DNA from: Mycolicibacterium phocaicum
GTDB taxonomy: Bacteria; Actinomycetota; Actinomycetes; Mycobacteriales; Mycobacteriaceae
Assembly (NCBI RefSeq): GCF_010731115.1
Contig: NZ_AP022616.1
Span: forward strand, 3,844,001-3,908,000
Length of the DNA: 64,000 nucleotides
Direction of reading: 5' to 3'
A program made the translations under genes and the position numbers. The notes beneath the pieces were generated by a model, which was not told the DNA's origin, searched no databases, and was given only the letters and a program-made list of their open reading frames with translations. Shown here piece by piece: positions 26,608 through 35,899 of this stretch; position 1 is the stretch's first letter, and every line of letters begins with the position of its first letter.

Positions 26608-26934
26608 TCAACAGTGCTCTGGGGTCACGTCGAGGCGCTGCGGAGGGCTGCGTTGCATCGGGTCGACGCGGTCCGCGGGTGCATTCCGCGGTCGCGGCAT
26701 GTGCATATTCCACGACCGACCAGCGCACCGGGGCTCGCGGAGAGCGCACCCGACCGCCGGTGGCGCCGGGGGCCGGCGCAGGGCGGAAGCAGCTTCGCAG
26801 AGTATGGCGTCGACTTCGGCGAACAGCGCGAGGTCCGGCGTTGGGTCGTTGGTGACCACGGGCGCGACCAACAGTTGGACGGATTCGCCGGCGCTCGGCG
26901 GTACCGGCGCCGCCATCACGGTGCTCTGTGTCAT
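26608..26934 (-). CDS. Hypothetical protein
   Basis: The 108-residue frame starts with an ATG preceded by a perfect AGGAGG at good spacing. The N-terminal half looks protein-like (VQLLVAPVVTNDPTPDLALFAEVDAILCEAASALRR, quoted only as a region of residues 19-54), while the C-terminal half is proline/arginine-rich and may be past the real end of a degraded gene. No family recognised. Confidence 0.5.
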   Translation of the reverse strand: MTQSTVMAAPVPPSAGESVQLLVAPVVTNDPTPDLALFAEVDAILCEAASALRRPPAPPAVGCALREPRCAGRSWNMHMPRPRNAPADRVDPMQRSPPQRLDVTPEHC

Positions 26935-27237
26935 GGCTACCTCCTTTCCTGTGTCGGCATCGACCGGCCAATCAGGTCTGTATTCGTCTGTGCACCAATG
27001 GATTTACCGCCATTGGCGGAGGGGACACCCTGCGGCGGTGACGGGCCTGGCCAGGCACCACGTCGCTGGACAATGCGCCGGTGATGCGCCACGCGCGTCT
27101 TGATCACCAGTCACCACACCAGTGGGGCGCGCCGACGGCCTGCGCGTTCGGGCTTTGGAGGTCGGCCGTCGCGAGGGGATGCGCCCCGGGCGCGTGGTGG
27201 CCAGACCCGTCATCACCGCAGGGTGTCCTACGGGGGT
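26935..27237. other. Intergenic region with a small dyad
   Basis: No convincing gene is visible in these 303 bases. CCAATGG (26995-27001) and CCATTGG (27010-27016) form a 7-bp inverted repeat with an 8-base spacer, 61 bases upstream of the hypothetical gene at 26934. Its spacing resembles the dyad in front of hsp20, but the bases differ. Confidence 0.4.
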
Positions 27238-27729
27238 CTAGACCCCGACGGGTTCTTTCGCCGCTGCCGGTTTGGCCACCGGATCACCGTCTTCGGTGAT
27301 CACCTTGTTGTCGTCGGTGATCGCCTTGGCGCCCTCGGGACGGCCGACGGTGATCTTGCGGGGCTTGGCCTTCTCGGCGACTGGGATCACCAGACGCAGG
27401 ACCCCGGCGTCGTAGTCGGCGGTGATGCGTGCGGTGTCGAGATTGTTGCCCAGGACCAGCTGGCGGGAGAACACCCCACGCGGCCGCTCGGCGGCGAGCA
27501 TCTCGCGGCCGGGGTCGAGGGGTGCTCGCTCGGCACGCACGGTCACCACATTGTTCTCGATGTCCAGGTCCAGCGAATCGGTGCTGATCCCCGGCAGGTC
27601 GAATTCGACGATGAACTCGTCACCGTCACGCCAGGCATCCATCGGCATCCCCGCGGGCCTCGCGGCGGTCCCCAGAATCTGCTGGGTGAACCGGTCCAAC
27701 TCCCGGAACGGGTCGGTACGCATCAGCAT
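27238..27729 (-). CDS. Hsp20-family small heat shock protein
   Basis: The 163-residue chaperone holds unfolded proteins without ATP. Its alpha-crystallin domain spans residues about 35-130, with [35 protein letters not shown] and [14 protein letters not shown]. The last carries the GVLxLxIP motif. The tail is Lys/Asp/Ala-rich. ATG 27729 follows GGAGG at seven bases and is preferred over the upstream start at 27765. It is divergent from a MerR/HspR-like regulator with a dyad between them. Confidence 0.94.
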   Translation of the reverse strand: MLMRTDPFRELDRFTQQILGTAARPAGMPMDAWRDGDEFIVEFDLPGISTDSLDLDIENNVVTVRAERAPLDPGREMLAAERPRGVFSRQLVLGNNLDTARITADYDAGVLRLVIPVAEKAKPRKITVGRPEGAKAITDDNKVITEDGDPVAKPAAAKEPVGV

Positions 27730-27776
27730 GGTTGCCACCTCCAGTGCTTCCTTTCTTCTCTCCACTCTGTGCGTCT

Positions 27777-27803
27777 ACCGGTTGGTTATCTGTTCCAACT
27801 GGT
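27777..27803. promoter_or_regulatory. Inverted repeat between hsp20 and MerR-like gene
   Basis: ACCGGTTGG (27777-27785) and CCAACTGGT (27795-27803) are 9-bp arms with one mismatch and a 9-base spacer. The dyad sits 48 bases upstream of hsp20 and 34 upstream of the regulator gene. It differs from the classical HAIR element bound by HspR, so it may be a variant operator. Confidence 0.55.
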
Positions 27804-27836
27804 ATAGATTTTTATATAGCACCAGACAGAGATTAG

Positions 27837-28202
27837 ATGCAAGCACCAAGAGCAGGAAAATTTGTGAGCACCACGAACAGGGGTTCCGACCCACGCGACC
27901 TGGGGGTCACCAGCAGGATTCCCGCCTCCGGTCACGGGGTGTACGGCATCACGGTCGCCGCTGAATTATCGGGCGCACCAACGCAATCGCTGCGGACGTG
28001 GGAGCGCCGCGGCCTGCTGACGCCGGCCCGCACCGACGGCGGCACCCGCCGCTACAGCGCCGACGACCTCACGCGCATCGAACGCATCGTCACCTTGCTC
28101 GCCGCCGGGGTGAACATCGCCGGCGTCGGCCGGATCCTGGACCTCGAAGACGCCAACGCCGCCCTGCGGGACGCCGCCGGCGACAACACTCCGCCGGAGT
28201 AG
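27837..28202 (+). CDS. MerR-family regulator, HspR-like
   Basis: The protein has 121 residues (112 if it starts at GTG 27864, which follows AGGAAAA). It is a MerR winged helix: VYGITVAAELSGAPTQSLRTWERRGLLTPART, then GTRRYSADDLTRIERIVTLL. HspR, a MerR-type repressor of chaperone genes, has the same layout, and the divergent hsp20 supports that role. There is no effector domain, as in HspR. Confidence 0.85.
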   Translation: MQAPRAGKFVSTTNRGSDPRDLGVTSRIPASGHGVYGITVAAELSGAPTQSLRTWERRGLLTPARTDGGTRRYSADDLTRIERIVTLLAAGVNIAGVGRILDLEDANAALRDAAGDNTPPE

Positions 28203-28232
28203 CCGTCCGCGGGTAGGTGCGACGATTGGGGC

Positions 28233-29879
28233 ATGACCGCGACGCTCGTCACGACCAATCTGGCCGGCGGATTCGCCCACCGCACGCTGTTCGAACGGCT
28301 CGACGTGACGGTGGCGCCCGGCGATGTGATCGGTGTGGTCGGCTCCAACGGTGCCGGTAAGAGCACGCTGTTGCGGATCCTGGCGGGCGAACTCGCACCG
28401 CTCGATGGGGTGGTCAGTCTCGCGCCGGCCGACGCATTCGTCGGCTGGCTGCCGCAGGAGCACGAGCGGGTGCCGGGGGAGACGGTCGCCGCGTACGTCG
28501 CGCGCCGCACGGGATGTGCTGCGGCGACACAGGCCATGGACGCCGCGGCTGAGGCCCTGGCAGATCCGGCGGCGGACGCCGACGCCTATGCCACTGCGCT
28601 GGATCATTGGCTCGCGACCGGCGCGGCGGACCTCGACGAGCGGGTGCCGGCGGTGCTGGCCGATCTGGGGCTCGACTCCGACGCAGTGCGGCCGGAATCG
28701 ACTCTGATGACCGCCTTGTCGGGTGGCCAGGCCGCGCGGGTGGGGCTGGCGGCACTGATGCTGTCCCGATTCGACATCGTCCTGCTCGATGAGCCGACCA
28801 ACGACCTCGATCTTGACGGACTTGCCCGGCTCGAAGAAATCGTCGGAAACCTGCGCGGCGGCGTCGTCCTGGTCAGCCATGATCGAGAGTTCCTGGCCCG
28901 CACCGTAACCCGCGTTCTCGAACTCGATCTGGCGCAGAACCGGACCACCGTCTACGGCGGCGGCTACGAGAGCTATCTGGAAGAGCGTGAGGTCGCTCGT
29001 CGGCACCGTCGGGAGCAGTACGACGAATTCGCCGAGAAGAAGGCCGATCTGGTCGCGCGTGCCCGCACGCAGCGGGAGTGGTCGAGTCAGGGTGTGCGCA
29101 ACGCGATGCGCAAAGCACCCGACAACGACAAGAACCGGCGCAGCGCACAAACCGAGTCCAGTGAGAAACAGGCGCAGAAGGTCCGGCAGATGGAGAGCCG
29201 CATCGCCCGCCTCGAGGAAGTCGAGGAGCCGCGTAAGGAGTGGACGCTCCAGTTCACCATCGGGGCGGCGCCGCGGTCCAGTTCGGTTGTCGCGACGCTC
29301 GACAATGCCATTGTGCGGCAAGGTGATTTCGTGCTGGGACCGGTGTCGCTACAGGTCGACGCCGGAGAGCGGATCGGCATCACTGGCCCCAACGGGGCGG
29401 GGAAATCCACCCTGCTGCGCCTGTTGCTCGGTCGGCAGCAGCCCGACGAGGGTCGGGCCAGTTTGGGCGCCAATGTGGCCATCGGTGAAATCGACCAGGC
29501 GCGTGCGGATTTCACCGGTGCCAGTCGACTCGTCGACCGCTTCGAGCACCATGTGCCGTCATGGACAACCGCAGATGTGCGGACTCTGCTCGCGAAGTTC
29601 GGGCTACGTGCGGACCACGTGGAACGCACGGTCGACGAGCTGTCGCCCGGCGAGCGCACCCGCGCCGGGCTGGCGCTGCTGCAGGCGCGCGGGACGAATG
29701 TGTTGGTTCTCGATGAGCCGACCAACCACCTCGACCTGCCGGCCATCGAGCAACTCGAGCAGGCGCTCGAGACCTATGACGGCGCACTGCTGTTGGTGAC
29801 CCATGATCGCCGCATGTTGGAGAACGTCCGGTTGGATCGTTCGTGGCTGGTGGACGGCGGGCGCGTCACCGAGCTGTAG
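28233..29879 (+). CDS. ABC-F family ATPase
   Basis: The 548-residue protein has two ABC ATPase domains and no membrane segment. Domain 1 has VVGSNGAGKSTLLRILAG and signature LSGGQAARVGLAAL. Domain 2 has ITGPNGAGKSTLLRLLLG and signature LSPGERTRAGLALLQ. A charged linker of about 80 residues (REQYDEFAEKKADLVARART) joins them. ABC-F proteins act on ribosomes as translation factors or antibiotic-protection proteins. The length and domains resemble M. tuberculosis Rv1473, from memory. Drug specificity cannot be told. It starts 31 bases after the MerR-like gene. Confidence 0.93.
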   Translation: MTATLVTTNLAGGFAHRTLFERLDVTVAPGDVIGVVGSNGAGKSTLLRILAGELAPLDGVVSLAPADAFVGWLPQEHERVPGETVAAYVARRTGCAAATQAMDAAAEALADPAADADAYATALDHWLATGAADLDERVPAVLADLGLDSDAVRPESTLMTALSGGQAARVGLAALMLSRFDIVLLDEPTNDLDLDGLARLEEIVGNLRGGVVLVSHDREFLARTVTRVLELDLAQNRTTVYGGGYESYLEEREVARRHRREQYDEFAEKKADLVARARTQREWSSQGVRNAMRKAPDNDKNRRSAQTESSEKQAQKVRQMESRIARLEEVEEPRKEWTLQFTIGAAPRSSSVVATLDNAIVRQGDFVLGPVSLQVDAGERIGITGPNGAGKSTLLRLLLGRQQPDEGRASLGANVAIGEIDQARADFTGASRLVDRFEHHVPSWTTADVRTLLAKFGLRADHVERTVDELSPGERTRAGLALLQARGTNVLVLDEPTNHLDLPAIEQLEQALETYDGALLLVTHDRRMLENVRLDRSWLVDGGRVTEL

Positions 29880-29890
29880 ACCTGCCGACG

Positions 29891-30460
29891 TCACGACGTG
29901 GCTGCGTCGGAGACCACTGCCGCGGCGGGCGTGCCGGCCTGGCGGAACGAAGCAGCGCGCTCGTGTTCGCGGCGGCGGACCGCGCTCTGAATCTGCTCGA
30001 GGTTGTTGCGCAGCAGGTCGGAGACGAACTCGTCCATCCGGGGGTCGGCGAGCATCGCGATCAGGACGTGCATGACGGATTCGCTCGCCTGGCCGACGAC
30101 CTTGTCGTACCCGGGGATTCGGCTGATGACGGGTATGCCCGAGTCGCTGCGGATCTTTTCGGCCGCAAGAGCTTTCAGTTCGTCGTGGTTTTCTTCGATG
30201 GCGTTGGAGATGTTGCGGGTGTAGTGGCCCGTCTTGATGACGTCGATGACCTCATCAAGCACCATGATGGTGATCGGCCGCTTCACCAGCTGGACCGCCC
30301 GGACGCTGATCCGGTTGAGCAGCCGTAGCCCGGCCGGCGTCTTGAGTCCGCGGCGCACCAGCAGGGGCGTGATCACCAGCGAGCCGATCATGATCACCAG
30401 CACGCCGCCGACGATCAAGCCGATGTCGCGCCAGCTGTGGATCGCGAACGCCGAGGTCAC
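29891..30460 (-). CDS. Conserved membrane-anchored protein of unknown function
   Basis: From GTG 30460 the protein has 189 residues: one N-terminal membrane segment (IGLIVGGVLVIMIGSLVITPLL) and a helical cytoplasmic part with ITIMVLDEVIDVIKTGHYTR and VGQASESVMHVLIAMLADPRMDEFVSDLLR. Unknown family. An upstream frame to 30523 overlaps the DUF1906 gene and is less likely. Confidence 0.75.
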   Translation of the reverse strand: MTSAFAIHSWRDIGLIVGGVLVIMIGSLVITPLLVRRGLKTPAGLRLLNRISVRAVQLVKRPITIMVLDEVIDVIKTGHYTRNISNAIEENHDELKALAAEKIRSDSGIPVISRIPGYDKVVGQASESVMHVLIAMLADPRMDEFVSDLLRNNLEQIQSAVRRREHERAASFRQAGTPAAAVVSDAATS

Positions 30461-30470
30461 GCCGGCATCC

Positions 30471-31274
30471 TCACGGATGCAAGTTCCACTGCCCGACGTC
30501 GGAGGCCAGCGCGTCGCTGACATCGACTTCCAGCCCGCCGACGACGGGGCCGGGATTCGATGCGGTGCTCACGATGCGTTGGTACATCACGGCACCCGGG
30601 TAGATCTTGCCGCCGGACCACGACCGGGTCTGCCAGGCCCACACCCGGCCGGGTGTGGTCGAGCGCCCGATGACGCCGTCGGCCGCCGCCCACTGACAGG
30701 TGTTGATGCCGCCGTACACGCCGGTGCGCTGCGCGCCGAGCACCGAGTTGATGCCCCGGAACCAGGGCAGCGCAACGTTGTTCCATGTTTCGCGGTTGAT
30801 GTCGTCGTCGACGGAGAAGAAGATCGGCGCGCTCTGGCCGCCACCCGCGGCGCTGTGCAGCTGCCAGGCGGTGCGGGCATCGGCGACGCCGCCGGCGTAT
30901 CCGCGCGTGAAGTCCGACGGCGCCGTCCCACCGGGCTTGCCGTACTGGTAGTTGCTGACGATCGCCAGCCCGGCCGCGGCCAGCGAGCGGGCGTAGGGCA
31001 GGGTGATCGGCTTGGCGCCCATGCTCGAGCCCGGACGCGAGGTCGAGACGTAGTTGACGACGCCGGCGTGGCCGGCGGCCCGGATGTCCTGCGCCGGAAT
31101 CTGCTTCATGGCGAAATCGATCAATGTGGGTGCGGCGGCCGACGCCATGGGAATGCCGGCACCTGCGGCTGCCGCACCGAGCCCGGCCAGCGCTGACGCG
31201 GCGCCGACGTAGCGCAGCGCGTCACGCCGCGAGAACGGGCGCCGAAGGCCTGTGGTCTCCGGGTAGTCCTGCAT
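30471..31274 (-). CDS. Tat-exported DUF1906 glycoside-hydrolase-like protein
   Basis: The 267-residue protein starts with a twin-arginine signal (FSRRDALRYVGAASALAGLG, cleavage after ASA). The mature part is the DUF1906 TIM-barrel-like domain of M. tuberculosis Rv2525c type: TLIDFAMKQIPAQDIRAAGH, VVNYVSTSRPGS, APIFFSVDDDIN and VYGGINTCQWAAADG. Rv2525c is a known Tat substrate linked to the cell envelope. The sugar substrate is unknown. It ends 10 bases before the unknown membrane-anchored gene. Confidence 0.9.
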   Translation of the reverse strand: MQDYPETTGLRRPFSRRDALRYVGAASALAGLGAAAAGAGIPMASAAAPTLIDFAMKQIPAQDIRAAGHAGVVNYVSTSRPGSSMGAKPITLPYARSLAAAGLAIVSNYQYGKPGGTAPSDFTRGYAGGVADARTAWQLHSAAGGGQSAPIFFSVDDDINRETWNNVALPWFRGINSVLGAQRTGVYGGINTCQWAAADGVIGRSTTPGRVWAWQTRSWSGGKIYPGAVMYQRIVSTASNPGPVVGGLEVDVSDALASDVGQWNLHP

Positions 31275-31362
31275 CTCGCGATGTTAACAATGCGACAGAA
31301 GTGAAAGTTGTTGCCGACGCCGGTCGATTTCAGATCGTGACCTGCGACGAGCGGGTAGCCGG

Positions 31363-32523
31363 CTATGCAGCCGCCACCGACAACTCGGGCGCAGGTTTCG
31401 GTGCCCGTCCCCGCCGGAGGCGCGGCAGGCGCTTCGTCGCGAATCGGTTGGGCAGGGAGAGCCGGAAGACCTTCATCCATGCGGACGCAACCTGTTTCGG
31501 CAGCGGGCCACTGACATAGGTCAGCCCGTAGCGCTCGAAGAGTTCAGCGACCTTCGGCGCAATCTCCTGATAGCGGTTACTGGGCAGATCCGGGAACAGG
31601 TGGTGCTCGATCTGGAAGGACAGGTTGCCGGTCATGAAATGCATCCAGCGTCCGCCGGAGATGTTGGCCGAGCCGAGCATCTGCCGCAGGTACCACTGGC
31701 CGCGGGTCTCGCCGTCGATCGACGTCTTCTCGTAGGTTTCAACGCCTTCCGGGAAGTGCCCGCACATGATCACCGAGTGGGTCCACAGATTGCGGATCAG
31801 GTTGGCGGTCAGATTCGCCGTGAGCGTGGTGAGCGCCGAGGGTCCCGACAGAAGTGGGTGCAGGACATAGTCTTTCAGCGCCTGCCGGCCGGTCTTGGCG
31901 AGCACCTTCTTGCCCTGGCGGCGGAACTCTTCCTTGTCGGTCTTGCCCTTGAGGTAGCGGCCGATCTGCAAATCGTATGCGGCGATGCCGTATTGGAAGA
32001 AGCAGGCGTTGATGAAGTTTGTCAGCGGCTGCATCAGATAGAACGGAGTCCACCGCTGGTCCTCGTCGACCCGCATGATGCCGTAGCCCAGGTCCTGGTC
32101 CTTGCCGAGCACGTTGGTGTAGGTGTGGTGCAGCTCGTTGTGAGAGTGCTTCCACATGTCAGCGGGTGAAGCGCTGTCCCATTCCCATGTTGTGGAGTGG
32201 ATTTTCGGGTCGCGCATCCAGTCCCACTGGCCGTGCATCACGTTGTGGCCGATTTCCATGTTGTCGACGATCTTCGACACGGCCAGTCCTGCGGTGCCGA
32301 CGAGCCACGCCGGCGGGAAGAGCGAGAACAGCAGCACGGCGCGGCTGGCCAGCTCGAGCTTGCGTTGGCCGGCAATGACTTTGCGAATGTATGCCGCGTC
32401 GCGCTCGCCACGGCTGGCGATCACCTCGGCGCGGATCGCGTCGAGTTCGATGCCGATGTTCTCGATGTCGGCCTCGGAGAGGTGCGCTACGGGGTTCTTG
32501 AGTTTGCGTTGCATGGCGGTCAT
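31363..32523 (-). CDS. Membrane fatty acid desaturase (DesA3-like)
   Basis: The 386-residue di-iron desaturase has its three His boxes: HNVMHGQ, HNELHHTYT and FQIEHHLFP. Hydrophobic segments are LASRAVLLFSLFPPAWLVGT and the regions around PFYLMQPLTNFINACFFQYG. With the adjacent ferredoxin-type reductase it matches the M. tuberculosis Rv3229c/Rv3230c pair, in which DesA3 makes oleoyl-CoA from stearoyl-CoA. The product here is inferred from that pairing. The reductase gene ends 41 bases upstream, so they form an operon. Confidence 0.9.
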   Translation of the reverse strand: MTAMQRKLKNPVAHLSEADIENIGIELDAIRAEVIASRGERDAAYIRKVIAGQRKLELASRAVLLFSLFPPAWLVGTAGLAVSKIVDNMEIGHNVMHGQWDWMRDPKIHSTTWEWDSASPADMWKHSHNELHHTYTNVLGKDQDLGYGIMRVDEDQRWTPFYLMQPLTNFINACFFQYGIAAYDLQIGRYLKGKTDKEEFRRQGKKVLAKTGRQALKDYVLHPLLSGPSALTTLTANLTANLIRNLWTHSVIMCGHFPEGVETYEKTSIDGETRGQWYLRQMLGSANISGGRWMHFMTGNLSFQIEHHLFPDLPSNRYQEIAPKVAELFERYGLTYVSGPLPKQVASAWMKVFRLSLPNRFATKRLPRLRRGRAPKPAPELSVAAA

Positions 32524-32563
32524 GGCGTAACTCCTTGAGTCAAGGGCAGATTGGTTAGATGCC

Positions 32564-33655
32564 TCATATGTCTAGGGCACAGGCGCCCGCGGCTGCGCTG
32601 ATGCACGTTTGGATGGCGACCCCGTCGCCTTCGGCCGCGGTGGTGACGTCGCCGGTGCGGACGTCGCGCACGGTTCCCCGGCGCAGGGGGACGACGCAGC
32701 CGAAGCACACGCCCATGCGGCAGCCCGAGGGCATCAGGACACCGGCGGCCTCGCCGGTGTCGAGCAGTGTCTGATCACCGGCGGCCTCGGTGGTCGTGCC
32801 GCTCCGGGTGAACGTCACGGTGCCACCGTCGCCGGTGGTGAGGATCTCGGCGCGGAAGCGCTCGGTGTGCAACTGGTCGGCGACACCGTGCTCGGTCCAG
32901 TGCTCGTGCAGCGCGTCGAGTAGTCCGGCGGGTCCGCATGCCCAGGTGTGCCGCGCGGTGAGGTCACCGACCAGTTCGTGCAGGCGCGTCATGTCGAGCC
33001 GGCCGTCGGTGGCGGTGTGGACCTCGATCAGCCGGATCCGGCCCTGCGCGGCGAGTTGGCGCAGCTCGCCGGCGAAGATCATGTCGTCGGGTGTCGGCGC
33101 GCAGTGGACGACGACGGTGTCGATGCCCGTCCCGTCGGCGAGGTTGCGCAAGATGCCCATGATCGGCGTGATGCCGCTGCCGGCGGCGACGAACAGCAGC
33201 TTGTCCGGTGCCGGGGCGGGAAGGACGAAGTCGCCGGCGGCCTGATCGAGCTGGACCAGCGTGCCGACGGTGGCCCGGTGCACCAGATGGTTGCTGACCG
33301 TGCCGTCCGTGATGGCTTTGACGGTGATCGCGATGTGCCCGTCGGGGCGGTCGGTGTGCGAGGTCAGCGAGTAGGTGCGCCACTGCCGGACGCCGTCGAC
33401 GTCGATGCCGATGCGGACGTACTGGCCCGGGATGTGTGACTGCCAGCCGCTACCCGGCTTGATCATCACGGTGACGCAATCGCGCGTCTCGGGGTGTACG
33501 GCGGTGATCCGTCCGCGCAGGGGAGCGCCGGACCGCAGGGGTGCGACGAGGTCGAGGTAGTCGCCGGGCAGCAGCGGCGTGGTGATCCGCTCGGCCAGCT
33601 CCAGCACGCGACGGCGCAATCCCGCGGCCTTGGGGCGAACTGTTGTCGTCGTCAT
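32564..33655 (-). CDS. Flavin/[2Fe-2S] oxidoreductase, desaturase electron donor
   Basis: The 363-residue protein passes electrons from NADPH through FAD and a plant-type [2Fe-2S] cluster to the desaturase. The FAD domain has RTYSLTSHTD, the nucleotide domain LFVAAGSGITPIMGILRNL and TWACGPAGLLDAL. The C-terminal ferredoxin has SGCRMGVCFGC with a fourth Cys in AIQTCISAA. It resembles Rv3230c. ATG 33655 is chosen, and ATG 33670 (MDPRN) is possible. It is divergent from a PucR regulator across 85 bases. Confidence 0.92.
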   Translation of the reverse strand: MTTTTVRPKAAGLRRRVLELAERITTPLLPGDYLDLVAPLRSGAPLRGRITAVHPETRDCVTVMIKPGSGWQSHIPGQYVRIGIDVDGVRQWRTYSLTSHTDRPDGHIAITVKAITDGTVSNHLVHRATVGTLVQLDQAAGDFVLPAPAPDKLLFVAAGSGITPIMGILRNLADGTGIDTVVVHCAPTPDDMIFAGELRQLAAQGRIRLIEVHTATDGRLDMTRLHELVGDLTARHTWACGPAGLLDALHEHWTEHGVADQLHTERFRAEILTTGDGGTVTFTRSGTTTEAAGDQTLLDTGEAAGVLMPSGCRMGVCFGCVVPLRRGTVRDVRTGDVTTAAEGDGVAIQTCISAAAGACALDI

Positions 33656-33707
33656 GTTTCTAGGGTCCATGAACCGCTGGTACAAAGTCCTATGCTGAAG
33701 AGGTGAG

Positions 33708-33738
33708 AAATCCGCAGGATTTTGTTCGGAAAGAACAG
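33708..33738. promoter_or_regulatory. Two adjacent dyads in reductase/PucR divergent region
   Basis: AAATCC-GCA-GGATTT (33708-33722) and TGTTC-GGAAA-GAACA (33723-33737) are perfect small inverted repeats side by side, ending just before the PucR start at 33741. They are candidate operators for this regulator. Confidence 0.5.
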
Positions 33739-33740
33739 TT

Positions 33741-34949
33741 GTGAGCGATCCTGCTGCCCGATTCAGCGGTCTGGACCTCGACGAGGAGATGGTCCAGGCC
33801 CTGGAAGGTGTGTTGCCGCAGATGGCCGAACGGACCGTCGCGGCGGTCACGGCCGAGGTGCCGAGCTACACCGACGCGTTCAGCGGCCCCATGGGGCAGA
33901 CCATCGAGAGCGCGGTCCAGTTGGCGCTGGGAGTGTTCCTGCGTCTGACCACCCGCTCGCAGGGCACCGACCCGGGGCCGCGGCTGTCTCCGGCCCTCGA
34001 TGGCGCCTACGACCTGGGCCGGGGAGAGGCCCGCACGGGCCGTTCGATCGATGCCCTGCTCTCGGCCTATCGGGTCGGTGCTCGGGTGGCATGGCGGGAG
34101 CTTTCCGAAACCGCGGTCGCGGCTGGCCTCTCTGCGGCCACGACGGCGAGGTTCGCCGAAATGGTGTTCGCGTTCATCGATGAGCTGTCGGCGGCGAGCG
34201 TCGCGGGTCACGCCGATGAACTCGCGGCCGCCGGCCGGGTGCGGCAACGCCACCTGGACCGACTCGCCGTGGAACTGTTGGCGGGCGCACCCTTGAATCA
34301 GTTGCTCGCCAGCGCCGAGCAGGCCAACTGGAAGCCGCCGACGACCCTGAGCGCCGTGCTGCTGCCCGAGTCTGAAATCCGTAGGCTGACAGCACTTTTC
34401 ACTCAGGAAGTACTCCAGGCAAGCCTTGACACGCCCGAGGTGGACGCCGGTGAATCGCTGGCCGTCGTGCTGGTACCCGATGCCGAGGGCCGCCAACGAC
34501 GGCGGATTCTCGACACGTTGGCAGGTAGGCGGGCGATCGTCGGACCGGTACGCGAGTGGTCGTCCGTCAGCGCGTCGTACCTGCGCGCAATCCGGATGCG
34601 CGCGTTGGTGGCCGACGAACCGACCGTTGTCGATACCGAAGACCACCTGGTCGACCTCGTGCTCAGCGCCGACCAGGATGCCGCCGACGATCTGCGTCGG
34701 CGGGTCCTGGCGCCCATGGCCGAATTACGTCCAAGTGCCGCGGAACGACTCGCGGAGACGTTGCGGGCATGGGTGTTGCACCTCGGGCGCCGCGACGCCG
34801 TGGCCGAATCGTTGTTCGTGCACCCGCAAACAGTGCGTTACCGGATGACTCAGCTCCGCGAACTGTATGGCGACCGCCTCGACGATCCCGGGGTGGTGCT
34901 GCAAATTGCTGTGGCGCTGGGGGCGGACAAGTCGCCGTCTGGCGAATAG
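33741..34949 (+). CDS. PucR-family transcriptional regulator
   Basis: The 402-residue protein starts with GTG. It has an RsbRD-like helical N-terminal half (TGRSIDALLSAYRVGARVAW, RQRHLDRLAVELL), a middle GGDEF-like segment, and the C-terminal PucR helix-turn-helix (VAESLFVHPQTVRYRMTQLRELYG). Divergence from the desaturase/reductase pair suggests it controls fatty acid desaturation. The overlap of its start with two dyads suggests autoregulation. Confidence 0.88.
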   Translation: MSDPAARFSGLDLDEEMVQALEGVLPQMAERTVAAVTAEVPSYTDAFSGPMGQTIESAVQLALGVFLRLTTRSQGTDPGPRLSPALDGAYDLGRGEARTGRSIDALLSAYRVGARVAWRELSETAVAAGLSAATTARFAEMVFAFIDELSAASVAGHADELAAAGRVRQRHLDRLAVELLAGAPLNQLLASAEQANWKPPTTLSAVLLPESEIRRLTALFTQEVLQASLDTPEVDAGESLAVVLVPDAEGRQRRRILDTLAGRRAIVGPVREWSSVSASYLRAIRMRALVADEPTVVDTEDHLVDLVLSADQDAADDLRRRVLAPMAELRPSAAERLAETLRAWVLHLGRRDAVAESLFVHPQTVRYRMTQLRELYGDRLDDPGVVLQIAVALGADKSPSGE

Positions 34950-35068
34950 GACCGTGACGATCTTCCGTTCGATATACGGCGGGAAGAGTTTCTGGAAGCT
35001 ATCCTCAGCAAAGGTCCGAAGCGCATTCGTACGGTTGTCGACGTAGCCAACGCCCCGGAGGAAAAGCC

Positions 35069-35899
35069 ATGACCGAAGTTGATGCCGACGCGGCCCTCAA
35101 AGCCAAACACCGCGCGCTGTGGGCCTCCGGAAACTACGCGGCCGTCGCTGCCGACCTCATCTCGTCGCTCGGACCGGAGCTGGTGCGTGCCTGCGGAATC
35201 CGGCCCCGCGACCGCGTGCTCGATGTCGCGGCGGGGTCGGGCAACGCGGCGATACCTGCCGCGGAGGCCGGCGCCACGGTCACGGCCAGCGACCTCACGC
35301 CCGAGCTGTTCGACGCCGGTCGCGCCATCGCCGCGCAGCGGGGCGTCGAACTGCAATGGGAGACGGCCGACGCCGAGGCATTGCCGTACGCGGACAACAG
35401 TTTCGATGCGGTGATGTCCTGTGTCGGCGCCATGTTCGCGCCGCATCATCAGGTCACCGCCGACGAACTGGTCCGGGTGTGCCGCCCGGGCGGCACCATC
35501 GGCATGATCAACTGGACGCCAACGGGTTTCATCGGCCAGTTGTTCGCGACCATGAAACCGTATGCACCGCCGTTGCCGCCTGGTGCGGCCCCGGCGCCGC
35601 TGTGGGGCGACGCCGACCACGTACGAGAGCTGTTCGGGGACAAGGTGACCGAGCTGACGTTCCGGCGTCAGACGGTCACCATGGCCCACTGCCCGACGCC
35701 GGTCGAATTCCGCGAGTACTGGAAGTCCAACTACGGGCCGACCATCGCCGTCTACAACTTCAACGCTGGTCAACCGGAACGGATTGAGCAGCTGGACAAC
35801 GACTTCGAACAGTTCCTGACGGTGGCCAATCAGTCGGCTGACACCGGTCGCACCGAGTATCAGGCTGAGTACCTGCTGGTCACTGCCGTCAAGCGGTAG
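35069..35899 (+). CDS. Class I SAM-dependent methyltransferase
   Basis: The 276-residue protein has a Methyltransf_11/UbiE-like fold: motif I RVLDVAAGSGNAAIPAAEAG, an acidic strand end (ASDLTPELFDAG), DAEALPYADNSFDAVMSCVG, and VCRPGGTIGMINW. The substrate is unknown. ATG 35069 follows CGGAGGAAAAG. The stop overlaps the end of the convergent polyamine gene by 11 bases. Confidence 0.88.
   Translation: MTEVDADAALKAKHRALWASGNYAAVAADLISSLGPELVRACGIRPRDRVLDVAAGSGNAAIPAAEAGATVTASDLTPELFDAGRAIAAQRGVELQWETADAEALPYADNSFDAVMSCVGAMFAPHHQVTADELVRVCRPGGTIGMINWTPTGFIGQLFATMKPYAPPLPPGAAPAPLWGDADHVRELFGDKVTELTFRRQTVTMAHCPTPVEFREYWKSNYGPTIAVYNFNAGQPERIEQLDNDFEQFLTVANQSADTGRTEYQAEYLLVTAVKR

Noticed and set aside
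27966..29321. 451-residue minus-strand frame opposite MerR and ABC-F genes
   Set aside because: It crosses two convincing plus-strand genes and has shadow composition.
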